26,711 bases of DNA, taken from IMG/VR virus record IMGVR_UViG_3300010389_000102, positions 1 to 26,711 of that record. One strand, 5' to 3'. Source of the stretch: a virus. The notes beneath the pieces are model-generated. The model was not told the DNA's origin, ran no database searches, and was given only the letters and a program-made list of their open reading frames with translations. Of this stretch, positions 1-6,381 are shown one piece after another (within the stretch, counting starts at the first letter, position 1; each line of letters starts with the position of its first letter). The position numbers were made by a program, and so were the translations under genes.

Positions 1-129
1 TTCGACGCTTACGTTCCGTCCGGCTCCAACGTGACGGTCGCTCAGCGCCGTACCATCGTCGTCGTGACAGCGGCGACCGCGTCGCCTCTGTCGCCACTCG
101 CGCCCGCATCCGTCAGACGCCGAAGGTAA
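1..129 (+). CDS. C-terminal end of a probable structural protein (partial)
   Basis: The first reading frame is open from the window edge to TAA at 127-129 and gives 42 residues, beginning FDAYVPSGSNVTVAQRR and ending in an Arg-rich tail. Low-charge, Ser/Thr/Val/Ala-rich composition would fit the end of a tail or other virion protein, and the membrane-protein genes that follow fit the end of a tail/lysis module. No family motif is visible in so short a piece, so the assignment rests on position only. Another frame is also open here but reads as Arg-rich shadow sequence until the next gene starts. Confidence 0.5.
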   Translation, partial: FDAYVPSGSNVTVAQRRTIVVVTAATASPLSPLAPASVRRRR

Positions 130-137
130 CCCGTAAC

Positions 138-302
138 GTGAAACTCATCCGGTATGTAACCGAGCAGGCGTGGACGCTCGCCGGAACCGGCCTAGTTCTG
201 ATCACGTTGAGCGGGTCAACACGTACGATCGGGATATGGCTCTCCGTGATCGCAACCGTTCTCCACTTCGCGTCGTATCTGCTACCCGAGGAATCCGACT
301 GA
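138..302 (+). CDS. Small two-helix membrane protein, possible holin component
   Basis: A 54-residue protein from GTG 138, with a GAAGG-type ribosome site at 122-126. It has two hydrophobic segments, about residues 11-26 and 31-49, separated by a short polar turn (SGSTRT), and an acidic tail. That shape matches small phage holin-like proteins. Its stop overlaps the next start as TGATG (300-304), so the two are probably translationally coupled. No named family is recognised. The lysis role is inferred from topology and from the two further membrane proteins directly downstream. Confidence 0.55.
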   Translation: MKLIRYVTEQAWTLAGTGLVLITLSGSTRTIGIWLSVIATVLHFASYLLPEESD

Positions 303-541
303 TGTTCAAGAACGTCACACTCCGCATCGGTGCGGTGTTCGCCTACTCCGCGATGGCGATCATCGGCGGCTCGTCGATCGTCGGCGGCATCCCCGTCTGG
401 AAGGCGGCGGTCCTCGCAGGTATCTCCGCGACCGCTCAGGTGATCGAACGTCTCGCCCGCGCCTACGCCGACGACGGACACCTCGACCTTGACGAGATCA
501 ACGAGGCGTTCACCGGTCATCGAATCGACAGCGCCGAGTGA
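302..541 (+). CDS. Holin-like membrane protein
   Basis: A 79-residue protein from ATG 302, coupled to the previous gene by TGATG. Residues 8-45 are hydrophobic and hold a Gly-rich stretch (AIIGGSSIVGG) and a second helix (VWKAAVLAGISATAQVI). A polar tail follows with LARAYADDGHLDLDEINEAF. The arrangement of hydrophobic core, VWKAALLAG-like segment and acidic DDG-L-DEIN tail resembles small proteins annotated as holins or membrane proteins in actinobacteriophage lysis cassettes. Longer upstream starts in this frame would overlap the previous gene and lack a ribosome site. Confidence 0.6.
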   Translation: MFKNVTLRIGAVFAYSAMAIIGGSSIVGGIPVWKAAVLAGISATAQVIERLARAYADDGHLDLDEINEAFTGHRIDSAE

Positions 542-542
542 C

Positions 543-794
543 ATGGAAGCGGTCGTCGTTCCCATCGTCGTCGCCTTGATCGGCGGACCGATGATGTGGC
601 TCCTGCGACGACTCGAACGCTCGAACACCGTTCAGCATGACGCGAACATGCGTGAACTGACTCGGGTTGCCCGGTCGGTGGAACGGGTGGACGAGAAGAT
701 GGATCGGCTCGATCAGCGGATCGACGCTCACCTCGAATGGCATGTCGACCGCGACTGGAAAGATCGTGCTCGTGGCCGTCGGACTTCCGCATGA
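543..794 (+). CDS. Single-pass membrane protein with coiled coil, holin-associated type
   Basis: An 83-residue protein from ATG 543, one base after the previous stop. An N-terminal membrane helix (about residues 3-20, VVVPIVVALIGGPMMWLL) is followed by a charged heptad-like region (residues 27-68, with ELTRVARSVERVDEKMDRLDQRIDAHL) and a basic tail. This plan is common in small actinophage membrane proteins next to holins (DUF2746-like), but the family cannot be confirmed by eye. It probably works with the two preceding membrane proteins at the cytoplasmic membrane. Confidence 0.6.
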   Translation: MEAVVVPIVVALIGGPMMWLLRRLERSNTVQHDANMRELTRVARSVERVDEKMDRLDQRIDAHLEWHVDRDWKDRARGRRTSA

Positions 795-975
795 GCGACT
801 GACGGACGTCTGGTGTCCGGAGTGCGAGGTCGAATGGGTGTCGGACGCGCTCCCCGGATGTTGGCTGTGCGGCAAGGTAGGCGAGCGGTACTCGGGTCGG
901 AACACGATCGAGGAACAGGCTGACGCCCGCATACGGCAAGCGTTGACGATTAGGGCGTCGCTGAGACCCGCATAA
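772..975 (+). CDS. Small Cys-rich (zinc-finger-like) protein
   Basis: Its recognisable part is WCPECEVEW followed by GCWLCGK, so there are two CxxC pairs 13 residues apart, which suggests a zinc-ribbon fold. A charged helical tail (NTIEEQADARIRQAL) follows. The start is uncertain. GTG 772 has GGAAAG at 757-762 at suitable spacing and is used here; GTG 766 and ATG 742 are alternatives, and all overlap the previous gene. The function is unknown. It is the last gene before the first promoter module. Confidence 0.6.
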   Translation: MAVGLPHERLTDVWCPECEVEWVSDALPGCWLCGKVGERYSGRNTIEEQADARIRQALTIRASLRPA

Positions 976-997
976 ACACTCGGTCTCCGACCGCTAT

Positions 998-1063
998 CCG
1001 AAATGTTTCGCGGTATGAGTTGCGGACCGGGTGCGGGTCGTGTAAGGTCGTCCTCGTGGGAGA
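998..1063 (+). promoter_or_regulatory. Promoter module P1 with upstream palindrome
   Basis: A palindrome (CCGAAATGTTTCG, 998-1010) precedes TTGCGG at 1020-1025, a 17-bp spacer, TAAGGT at 1043-1048, 7 nt, and GTGGGAGA at 1056-1063, the predicted transcript 5' end. The short leader contains GAGGAG before ATG 1077. The same arrangement recurs at five other places in the window. The palindrome centre lies 16 bp upstream of the -35 box, a position compatible with an activator site, an operator or an UP-like element. Confidence 0.8.
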
Positions 1064-1076
1064 GAGAGGAGACACC

Positions 1077-1337
1077 ATGACCATCAAGTTCCGTCAGATC
1101 GCGCCCGGTCTCTACGGGACCGGCATCCACCGTCACGACGGCTACGACGCCGAGTGCTGGTACGGATGCGATGAGCACGACGTCGAGGTCGTGATCGACC
1201 ACTTCACCGACGAGGGTCGCGGCTGGAACATCCGCTACCTGTGCGTGTGCGGCTTACTGACCGAGTCGCTCGGCGCGTGGTACCGGACACTCGGCGAGGC
1301 GAAGGAGTTCATCATCGAAAGGCCCGAGTTGGCATGA
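1077..1337 (+). CDS. Hypothetical protein, first gene of early operon 1
   Basis: An 86-residue protein from ATG 1077 with a GAGGAG ribosome site. It has three cysteines grouped as ECWYGCDEHD and CVCG, so metal binding is possible. No family is recognised. It is the first gene after promoter P1 and its stop overlaps the next start (ATGA at 1334). The short, acidic, tightly coupled genes of this operon look like typical phage early accessory proteins. Confidence 0.75.
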   Translation: MTIKFRQIAPGLYGTGIHRHDGYDAECWYGCDEHDVEVVIDHFTDEGRGWNIRYLCVCGLLTESLGAWYRTLGEAKEFIIERPELA

Positions 1338-1528
1338 CGAAGATTCACGGCTGGCTCAAGACGAACGTCTCCGGCTCCGCCTACCGCTCGAAAGCGAACC
1401 CCGACGTGTTCCTGTATCGGGCGTCCGGCGAGTGGCGGATCAAGCGGCTCGGAGACCCAACAGTTCTCGCGTCCGGCTCAACCCGGGCGGACGCGATCGC
1501 CGAATACACGAAGGAGGAAATGGCATGA
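1334..1528 (+). CDS. Hypothetical small protein
   Basis: A 64-residue protein, coupled by ATGA to its neighbours on both sides (1334 and 1525). The sequence suggests a compact beta-rich fold followed by a helix: MTKIHGWLKTNVSGSAYR, then VFLYRASGEWRIKR, then STRADAIAEYTKEEMA. The last part resembles the helix that ends many small phage proteins of the form beta-strands plus TRADAI helix. No function can be assigned. Confidence 0.7.
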   Translation: MTKIHGWLKTNVSGSAYRSKANPDVFLYRASGEWRIKRLGDPTVLASGSTRADAIAEYTKEEMA

Positions 1529-1761
1529 CACACCCACACGCTGACGAGATCGTCGACGCGATCCGCGGACACGACCGGATCGGTCGCGGTTCGTGTTCGC
1601 CGGTCGACGAGTGCTACAGCGACGACGAACTGGTCGAGGCGTTCGGTTTCGGACGCACCGACAAACCGTTGACCGTTCGTGGCGCGGTCCGCAAGGCGAT
1701 CTGGTATCACGACCTGTGGGCCGACCGGATGGCTGACATGGAAGGGTTCGCGTCATGGTGA
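1525..1761 (+). CDS. Hypothetical acidic protein
   Basis: A 78-residue protein from ATG 1525, overlapping the previous stop. It is acidic and has two cysteines (GSCSPVDEC) in a loop, then a helical second half (DDELVEAFG, GAVRKAIWYHDLW). Membrane segments and known motifs are absent. It continues the coupled gene chain of early operon 1. Confidence 0.7.
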   Translation: MTHPHADEIVDAIRGHDRIGRGSCSPVDECYSDDELVEAFGFGRTDKPLTVRGAVRKAIWYHDLWADRMADMEGFASW

Positions 1762-1937
1762 TGCGCCGCGGACTCGTCGTCGAGACCGTCGCACCGAACG
1801 GCAAGGTCTACCGGTACACCGTGACCCGAACCGCGGGGAACATCGCATGGATCGCTCCGCACGCGAAACGGCTCGGAACTCCGGACAGCCTGTCGATTCA
1901 CCGCCGCTGGTGGGATCGTTACACGGAGGTCAACTGA
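1755..1937 (+). CDS. Hypothetical small basic protein
   Basis: A 60-residue protein. GGAAGG at 1740-1745 sits 9 nt before ATG 1755, which is used here. ATG 1761 is an alternative that would make the TGATG overlap seen elsewhere. The N-terminal half alternates strands (GLVVETVAPNGKVYRYTVTR), and the rest is basic and aromatic (HRRWWDRY). No family is recognised. Confidence 0.65.
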   Translation: MVMRRGLVVETVAPNGKVYRYTVTRTAGNIAWIAPHAKRLGTPDSLSIHRRWWDRYTEVN

Positions 1938-2185
1938 TGCGCCGCCCGCCCGACGTGAACCCTGCCGAGTTCGACGCCGCGATGCGACCCGAGGCCGGAG
2001 ACCCGTGGGAACCGGTCCCGCACAACACCGGCTGGTGGGTCATGTCACGCCAGTTCGGATGGCTCGGTCCGTTCTCCTCAAGTCATGAGGCGGTCGCCCG
2101 CGCCGAACGGTCCGGCTACGTCGACGATTGGCAGATCGTCATGATCGTGACGCTGACCGCACCACCGGACGGCTCGCCGTTCTAA
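1937..2185 (+). CDS. Hypothetical protein, last small gene before the recombinase
   Basis: An 82-residue protein from ATG 1937, coupled as TGATG. The N-terminus is Pro-rich (RRPPDVNPAEF). A central stretch (GWWVMSRQFGWLGPFSSSHEAVARAERSGY) reads like a small alpha-beta domain with a strand, a turn and an amphipathic helix. No function can be assigned. A 6-bp hairpin follows at 2197-2212, before the RecT-like gene. Confidence 0.65.
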   Translation: MRRPPDVNPAEFDAAMRPEAGDPWEPVPHNTGWWVMSRQFGWLGPFSSSHEAVARAERSGYVDDWQIVMIVTLTAPPDGSPF

Positions 2186-2196
2186 TCGTCACACCC

Positions 2197-2212
2197 GACG
2201 ACTAACGTCGTC
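2197..2212 (+). other. Short perfect hairpin between early genes
   Basis: GACGAC and GTCGTC are separated by a 4-nt loop (TAAC). The hairpin lies in the 59-nt gap between the small-gene operon and the RecT-like gene, and no T-run follows. It could be a weak attenuator or an RNA processing/stability element that adjusts relative expression. Confidence 0.4.
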
Positions 2213-2244
2213 TCCACCAACTAACCAACCCTGAGGAGGTACCC

Positions 2245-3096
2245 GTGAGTCACGAACTCGCAACCGTCAACACCGTCGGATCGTTCGACCTGATGCTGAA
2301 ACAGGCCGACATCCTCGCGCAGTCGCGCATCATTCCTGCCGCATACCGGAACCGGTCCGCGGACGTCGTCGCCGCCGGACTCGCCGGACAAGCGTTCGGC
2401 TGGGACCTGATGACGTCGCTCCGCAACTACCACGTGATCGAGGGGACCGCGTCCCTGCGTCCTGAGGCGATGCTCGGACTGGTGCGTCGTGCCGGTCACT
2501 CCGTCAGCCTCGAACTGGTCGCCGAAACGTCCGGCGGGCGTGCCGCCGTCGCGAGCGGGAAACGTGCCGACACCGGCGACGAACACACCGCGAAGTTCTC
2601 CGAGTTGGATGCGAAACGCGCAGGGCTGGCTGGCAAGAAGAACTGGCAGACGTATCTCGACTCGATGTTGACATGGCGTGCCGTGTCCGCCCTGTGTCGC
2701 GTGCTGTTCCCCGATGTCGTGCTCGGAGCGGGCTATGTCCCGGAGGAGATCGGCGGCGATGTCGACTCGACCGGCGCACCGTTGGAGGACGATCCGTTCA
2801 CCGACCCGACCCTGCCGATCGCCGAGGCGAAACGCCGAGTGCTCGCCGCCTGTGACGGCGACAAGGAGATGGCGCGGCAGGTGTGGGGCGATTACACCGC
2901 GGAGCACGGCGAGGACCTGCGTGAGTCCGCGATCCTCGACCTTGTCGACCGGTTACTCGGAGACGGAATCGAGGACGCCGAGGTCGTCGAGGAGTCCCGT
3001 ATCCCGCAACGGGTCGACACGATCGAGACTGAGAAGTCGGTGCTGATCCTCGAATCGTTGCTGGAGGAGTTCCCCGGCTCGACCGTCAAGGAGTAG
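2245..3096 (+). CDS. RecT-like single-strand annealing protein
   Basis: A 283-residue protein from GTG 2245, with a very strong ribosome site (GAGGAGGT at 2233-2240). The N-terminal half has an order seen in phage and bacterial proteins annotated RecT-like: a KQADILAQSRIIPAAYR opening, a VVAAGLAGQAFGWD helix, NYHVIEGTASLRPEAML, then AKRAGLAGKKNW and SMLTWRAVSALCR...GAGYVPEE. Such proteins bind and anneal single-stranded DNA in recombination-dependent replication. The C-terminal 80 residues are acidic and helical and look like an adaptor tail. The position just before the replication block supports the role. No exonuclease partner is seen. Membership of the family is by pattern recognition. 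Confidence 0.65.
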   Translation: MSHELATVNTVGSFDLMLKQADILAQSRIIPAAYRNRSADVVAAGLAGQAFGWDLMTSLRNYHVIEGTASLRPEAMLGLVRRAGHSVSLELVAETSGGRAAVASGKRADTGDEHTAKFSELDAKRAGLAGKKNWQTYLDSMLTWRAVSALCRVLFPDVVLGAGYVPEEIGGDVDSTGAPLEDDPFTDPTLPIAEAKRRVLAACDGDKEMARQVWGDYTAEHGEDLRESAILDLVDRLLGDGIEDAEVVEESRIPQRVDTIETEKSVLILESLLEEFPGSTVKE

Positions 3097-3102
3097 AGCG
3101 AC

Positions 3103-3137
3103 GGGTGGCGGGCCGACCAACCAGCGGCCCGCCACCC
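3103..3137 (+). terminator. Strong hairpin terminator after the RecT-like gene
   Basis: A perfect 12-bp stem (GGGTGGCGGGCC at 3103-3114 with its complement at 3126-3137) encloses an 11-nt loop, 6 nt after the RecT-like stop codon. There is no U-tract, as is usual for hairpin terminators of high-GC actinobacterial systems. It probably ends early operon 1. Confidence 0.65.
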
Positions 3138-3294
3138 TCGCACCGAGGCGGAGGCAACCTCGGCACTCGGACAGTATCAGCATCATTCCCGACGGCATCT
3201 GCGCGATCGCGATATGGTGCGGCGAAACGTAATCGCCCGGGCGACGGCACCACTCCGTCCCCGGGCATGGAACGACCCTCAGGAGGTCGAACAG
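3138..3294 (+). other. Structured leader region before the replication initiator
   Basis: This 157-nt stretch without a gene holds two further hairpins. One is CCGAGG/CCTCGG with a 9-nt loop (3143-3163). The other is GCCCGGG/CCCGGGC continued by GACGG/CCGTC with a single bulged C and a 7-nt loop (3235-3266). A strong AGGAGGT at 3281-3287 follows and belongs to the leader ORF at 3295. A promoter for the replication block should lie here, but no hexamer pair is convincing. GATATGG near 3211 is the best -10 candidate. Confidence 0.45.
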
Positions 3295-3345
3295 GTGAAC
3301 AGTAACAGTCCGGTGTCACAACGTCCCCGCATGATGGGACGGTGA
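3295..3345 (+). CDS. Putative 16-codon leader peptide coupled to the initiator gene
   Basis: GTG 3295 follows AGGAGGT (3281-3287) at 7 nt, the best ribosome site in this region. The frame reads VNSNSPVSQRPRMMGR and stops at 3343-3345. The stop overlaps GTG 3342 of the initiator gene as GTGA. The initiator itself has no comparable ribosome site, so its translation probably depends on ribosomes finishing this short frame. It could act purely by coupling rather than through its product. Confidence 0.5.
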   Translation: MNSNSPVSQRPRMMGR

Positions 3346-4193
3346 CCGTGAGCAAATACGTGCGAGTGATGCGTTCGATCTGGACCGATCCCGACTGGCT
3401 GGCGCTCCCGTCCCGGTCGAAGATGATCTACCTCCAACTGATCTCACAGGCCAACATCTCGAAGGCCGGTGTTCTCCCGACGGTGCCGAAACGGTGGGCT
3501 TCGATGTATCCGGACCTCGACGTCGACGACGTGTTGTCAGCGATCGGCGACCTCGAATCCGCCGGGTTCGTGCTCGTCGACGACGACACCGAGGAACTAC
3601 TTGTCCGGACGTACATGAGGTACGACGAGATGTATGCCCAACCGAACGGGCGTAAGGCGATCAGCGCGGCGCTCGACGAGATCGTGTCCGGAACACTCCG
3701 CGCGACCGTCGTGGAGGAGTTGGAGGACCTCACCGGAGAGGGTTCCGGAAACCCTTCCGGTAACCCTTCCCGAAACCCTTCCGGAAAGGGTTCCGGTAAC
3801 CCTTCCGGGAAGGGGTCCCTCACCCCTAGAACCCGGAACCTAGAACCCGGAACCCGTAACCATGAACCCTCAACCGACGTCGACGTCGTCGACGGGTTCG
3901 ACGAGTTCTGGCGCACCTACCCGCGCAAGACCGGGAAGGCTCAGGCGGTCAAGGCATGGAACAAACTGAAACCCGACGACCATGAGCAGGCGATCGGCAT
4001 CCTCCCGGAGCACGTCGCCTACTGGCATCGTGTCGGCACCGCCACACAGTTCATTCCGCATCCGGCGACATGGCTGAACGGTCGCCGATGGGAGGACGAG
4101 TTACCATCCGAGAAACAGACGACCGCTCGACGTGAGGCTCCCGGCATGGGTGCGCTCCGCCGACTGATGGAGGAAACACAGCATGGAACGTGA
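3342..4193 (+). CDS. Phage replication initiator / replisome organizer
   Basis: A 283-residue protein from GTG 3342. Residues 1-110 form a winged-helix-like domain (WTDPDWLALPSRSKMIYLQL, then VDDVLSAIGDLESAGFV). Residues about 131-160 are a low-complexity linker of SGNP/SGKG tetrapeptides. The C-terminal part has the signature of phage replisome organizers: FDEFWRTYPRKTGKAQAVKAW, then FIPHPATWLNGRRWEDEL. Such proteins bind the phage origin and recruit the helicase. As in lambda O, repeats encoded by the linker region may be the binding sites. The helicase-loader-like gene overlaps its end by 11 nt. Confidence 0.75.
   Translation: MTVSKYVRVMRSIWTDPDWLALPSRSKMIYLQLISQANISKAGVLPTVPKRWASMYPDLDVDDVLSAIGDLESAGFVLVDDDTEELLVRTYMRYDEMYAQPNGRKAISAALDEIVSGTLRATVVEELEDLTGEGSGNPSGNPSRNPSGKGSGNPSGKGSLTPRTRNLEPGTRNHEPSTDVDVVDGFDEFWRTYPRKTGKAQAVKAWNKLKPDDHEQAIGILPEHVAYWHRVGTATQFIPHPATWLNGRRWEDELPSEKQTTARREAPGMGALRRLMEETQHGT
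3743..3853 (+). repeat. Tandem iterons inside the initiator gene, candidate replication origin
   Basis: Six contiguous 12-bp units start at 3743, 3755, 3767, 3779, 3791 and 3803. They are variants of TTCCGGAAACCC, some ending in GGG and the last extended by one G. They are followed by two adjacent 14-bp units (CTAGAACCCGGAAC at 3826-3839 and 3840-3853). Units four and five also form an inverted arrangement (CCCTTCCGGAAAGGG). Iterons within the gene of the DNA-binding initiator are the organisation of lambda-type origins. No clearly AT-rich unwinding region is seen nearby. Confidence 0.6.
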
Positions 4194-4566
4194 CAAAGCG
4201 ATCGCGCTCGTCGGCTACCTTGTCGCCGCGACAACAGGCTGGAACGACGACAGCGTCCTCGTCTACACCGCCGAGATCGAGAAACTGTCGCGACCCGACG
4301 TCGCGAAGGTCGCGGTACAGCATCTCGCGACGACATGGTCCGAGGCTCGCCGCCCGCCGATCGCCGAGGTCCTCGACGTGTACCGGCGCGAACTCGCACG
4401 AGTACAGGAGTCGCCGCGTGAGATCGGACCGGGGAAACCCGCCGAGTTTGTGCGTGGCGTCGAGATCGCTCGACAGGCTTACGAGGGCGAACGGCGTCGC
4501 CTCGGGAAACCGATCAACAGCAAGATGTTCGACCGGTGGATGGCGTCGATCGCACCGACCCGATGA
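4183..4566 (+). CDS. Probable helicase-loader-like replication protein
   Basis: A 127-residue protein from ATG 4183, overlapping the initiator by 11 nt. The N-terminal 70 residues (ALVGYLVAATTGWNDDSVLVYTAEIEKL..PDVAKVAVQHLATTWSEARRPPIAEVLDVYRRE) resemble the small helical domain of phage helicase loaders and inhibitors of the SPP1 G39P type: an all-helical fold with a W/RPP-I-E-V segment. The rest is basic and helical. The location between initiator and nuclease genes supports a loader role. Identification is by pattern and context, not a certain family match. Confidence 0.55.
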   Translation: MERDKAIALVGYLVAATTGWNDDSVLVYTAEIEKLSRPDVAKVAVQHLATTWSEARRPPIAEVLDVYRRELARVQESPREIGPGKPAEFVRGVEIARQAYEGERRRLGKPINSKMFDRWMASIAPTR

Positions 4567-4943
4567 AACGCTCCGGACCGCTCCGCCGCGGAACACCGCT
4601 GAAACGTGGACCGGGACCGACCCGAAAGACAAGACTGTCACCGATGTCACCGAAACGCCGCGAGGTCTCCCACCGTCGACGCGAGTTCGTCGCCGACGTC
4701 CTGTCGCACCGGACCCGATGCGAGGCGGGCGCGCTGATCCGGTCCGCCGAACCCGATCACCGATGCTTCGGATACTCGACCGACGTTCACGAGGTCCTGA
4801 CCCGGGCGCGCGGCGGCGACATCCTCGACCCGGACAACGTGCGCGCGATCTGTCGCCGATGCCACGACTGGATTCACGATCATCCGAAGATCGCGCTCGA
4901 CCTCGGACTGTTGGCGATCCGCGAGGCCGACGATGCCGAATGA
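4563..4943 (+). CDS. HNH endonuclease
   Basis: A 126-residue protein from ATG 4563 (ATGA overlap). After a basic N-terminus (KRSGPLRRGTPLKRGPGPTRKTRL) it shows the HNH fold elements: a cysteine in RTRCEAGA, DVHEVLTRARGG, DPDNVRAICRRCHDWIHDHP. The H of DVHE, the N of DNV and the H of CHDWIH are the expected catalytic and metal-binding positions. In phages such nucleases act in recombination, packaging or homing. Placement between replication and resolvase genes, far from the terminase, favours a replication/recombination role here. Confidence 0.8.
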   Translation: MKRSGPLRRGTPLKRGPGPTRKTRLSPMSPKRREVSHRRREFVADVLSHRTRCEAGALIRSAEPDHRCFGYSTDVHEVLTRARGGDILDPDNVRAICRRCHDWIHDHPKIALDLGLLAIREADDAE

Positions 4944-5310
4944 TGGCGTCTGGCAACTGTTGGACAGCGAACGTCCGTGGACCGCGAACGCTGAACGCCG
5001 CTGGCATCATTACAAGCGGGCGCAGGTTGTCCGTGACGCCCGAGCACGCTGGGCGTGGCACGCGCTCGCGGCTCGCATCCCGCGACTGGAACAGATCACC
5101 GTCGACGCTCAACCGCTCGCGAAGGATCGCCGCTGGCGACCGGACGTCGCCGCGTGCTACCCGGCGGTGAAGGCCGCGATCGACGGACTGGTCGACGCGC
5201 GTGTCATCGAGGACGACGACGACCGGCATGTTGTCGCGCTCCGGTTCCTGCCGGTGGTGATCGGCGAGGGCGACGGTCTCCGAATCACCGTCACCGACGT
5301 CTCAAACTGA
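4933..5310 (+). CDS. RusA-like Holliday junction resolvase
   Basis: A 125-residue protein from ATG 4933, overlapping the HNH gene by 11 nt. The order WRPDVAACYPAVKAAIDGLVDARVIEDDDDRHVV matches the RusA layout: an Asp, then Lys plus an AxDGL helix, then an acidic DD cluster before a strand (ALRFLPVV). The usual DN of the first motif is replaced by DVAA, a variation seen in actinophage RusA-like proteins. It would resolve branched DNA during recombination or before packaging. It is the last gene of the replication block; promoter P2 follows. Confidence 0.65.
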   Translation: MPNDGVWQLLDSERPWTANAERRWHHYKRAQVVRDARARWAWHALAARIPRLEQITVDAQPLAKDRRWRPDVAACYPAVKAAIDGLVDARVIEDDDDRHVVALRFLPVVIGEGDGLRITVTDVSN

Positions 5311-5325
5311 CTCCGAAAAAAACCC

Positions 5326-5390
5326 GGAAAGATTCCCCTAATAGGGTTGTGTCACGGTTGCGACTCGTGTAAGGTTGTCCTCGTGGGAGA
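5326..5390 (+). promoter_or_regulatory. Promoter module P2 with upstream palindrome
   Basis: The palindrome GGAAAGATTCC (5326-5336) is centred 16 bp upstream of TTGTGT (5347-5352). A 17-bp spacer, TAAGGT (5370-5375), 7 nt and GTGGGAGA (5383-5390) follow. The leader then carries GAGAGGAG before ATG 5413. It drives the operon that runs to 8501. Confidence 0.8.
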
Positions 5391-5412
5391 GATCAACGAG
5401 AGAGGAGTTCCC

Positions 5413-5721
5413 ATGAGCCATTCAGTTATCGAGACGATGATCCGTCACATCGGGCGCGGCGACCTGCTCGCCACCTCCGGCGGACGGTACACCTACGACG
5501 CCGAAGCCGGTGTCGTCGTTCTTCCCGTCGCGAGCGGGTACTCGGTCCGCGTGACCTACTGCGCGGTTCCCGACCTGTACCGGGTCGAGCGGGTCTACCG
5601 GCGCGGCTTGAAGGAGTGGGTGAAGGGGTGCGCTGAGGGCGTCTACGCCGACCACCTCGGCGAGATGGTCTACCGGGCCGGATGCTTCCGGGACGCTTGG
5701 GCCGCGGGAGGTGCGGCATGA
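5413..5721 (+). CDS. Hypothetical protein, first gene of early operon 2
   Basis: A 102-residue protein from ATG 5413, directly after promoter P2 with a GAGGAG ribosome site. The first half reads as beta-strands (GRYTYDAEAGVVVLPVASGYSVRVTY). The second half is helical with three cysteines in the protein overall. No family is recognised. The stop overlaps the next start as ATGA. Confidence 0.75.
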   Translation: MSHSVIETMIRHIGRGDLLATSGGRYTYDAEAGVVVLPVASGYSVRVTYCAVPDLYRVERVYRRGLKEWVKGCAEGVYADHLGEMVYRAGCFRDAWAAGGAA

Positions 5722-5981
5722 GCGCCCGCTTCGAGATCGGCGGCAGGTATCCGGACCGCTACGGCATCGTTCGCGAGGTCGTCGCGCGTTCCGCGAAGTT
5801 CGTGACGCTGGACGACGGCACCCGCTACAAGGTCCGCAACTGGTCCGGGTCGTCTGACCGCGCGGAGGGAACCGAGTACGTGATTCTCGGCTCCTACTCG
5901 ATGGCTCCGGCGATCTGGTCGGACAAGGTCGAGGACGGCACCGAGGCCGAGACCCGCTGGTACTGGATGGTGACGTCGTGA
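5718..5981 (+). CDS. Hypothetical small beta-rich protein
   Basis: An 87-residue protein from ATG 5718. A strand-rich opening (FEIGGRYPDRYGIVREVVARSAKFVTLDDGTRYKVRNW) suggests a small SH3- or OB-like barrel, a form repeated in several accessory proteins of this phage. No catalytic motif is seen. It is coupled on both sides by ATGA/GTGA. Confidence 0.7.
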   Translation: MSARFEIGGRYPDRYGIVREVVARSAKFVTLDDGTRYKVRNWSGSSDRAEGTEYVILGSYSMAPAIWSDKVEDGTEAETRWYWMVTS

Positions 5982-6166
5982 ACCGCGGCATCGTGAGTTA
6001 CTGCGACAACTGCCTCGTCGAGACGCCGTCGCACCAACTGGCGCACCTCGATCTCGGAGGCCACTCCGACACTCGGAGCGTGTTCGCGCCGCGATGGGTC
6101 GACGCCTGCGCCACCTGCGTCCCGACGTTGGAGGCGCGAGGGTTCACGCTGGAGGTCGCATCGTGA
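5978..6166 (+). CDS. Small zinc-ribbon-like protein
   Basis: A 62-residue protein from GTG 5978 (GTGA overlap). Two Cys pairs, SYCDNCLVET near the N-terminus and DACATCVPTL near the C-terminus, are spaced as in a zinc ribbon, with His-containing loops between (THQLAHLDLGGHS-like). It resembles its downstream neighbour and the minus-strand gene at 24433 in general plan. The target is unknown. Confidence 0.7.
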   Translation: MNRGIVSYCDNCLVETPSHQLAHLDLGGHSDTRSVFAPRWVDACATCVPTLEARGFTLEVAS

Positions 6167-6381
6167 GCGCCTTCCGGATCGTCGAGATCATCTGCGATTC
6201 GTGTGGCAATGGCAAAGGTGAGGATTCGTCGAACACGACGATCACCGACCTGCGTCGCCGACTCCGCGACGAGGAGGGCTGGGTCCGTTCGGATGGCGAG
6301 GACATCTGCGCGGCATGTCGCCGAGAACGAATCCGCCACGTCTGCGCGATCCTCGACCGCGTACTCGGAGCGACGTCGTGA
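6163..6381 (+). CDS. Zinc-ribbon-like protein, paralog of the 24433 gene
   Basis: A 72-residue protein from GTG 6163. It starts SAFRIVEIICDSC and later has LRRRLRDEEGW, then GEDICAACRRER. The minus-strand protein at 24433-24609 has the same order (SAYRLTEVRCDGC, IRRDLADGGW, VEDYCPRC), so the two are paralogs placed in separate cassettes. The CxxC pairs should bind zinc around a central LRxxLxDxGW helix. This one has an extra C-terminal helix (VCAILDRVLGATS). Confidence 0.7.
   Translation: MSAFRIVEIICDSCGNGKGEDSSNTTITDLRRRLRDEEGWVRSDGEDICAACRRERIRHVCAILDRVLGATS

Noticed and set aside
3743-3853. CRISPR array
   Set aside because: Units are 12-14 bp, directly tandem, lie inside a coding frame and have no spacers.
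4051-5229. Long minus-strand open frame (about 390 codons)
   Set aside because: It is antisense to the loader-like, HNH and RusA-like genes, has Arg/Pro-rich low-complexity composition and no recognisable domain.
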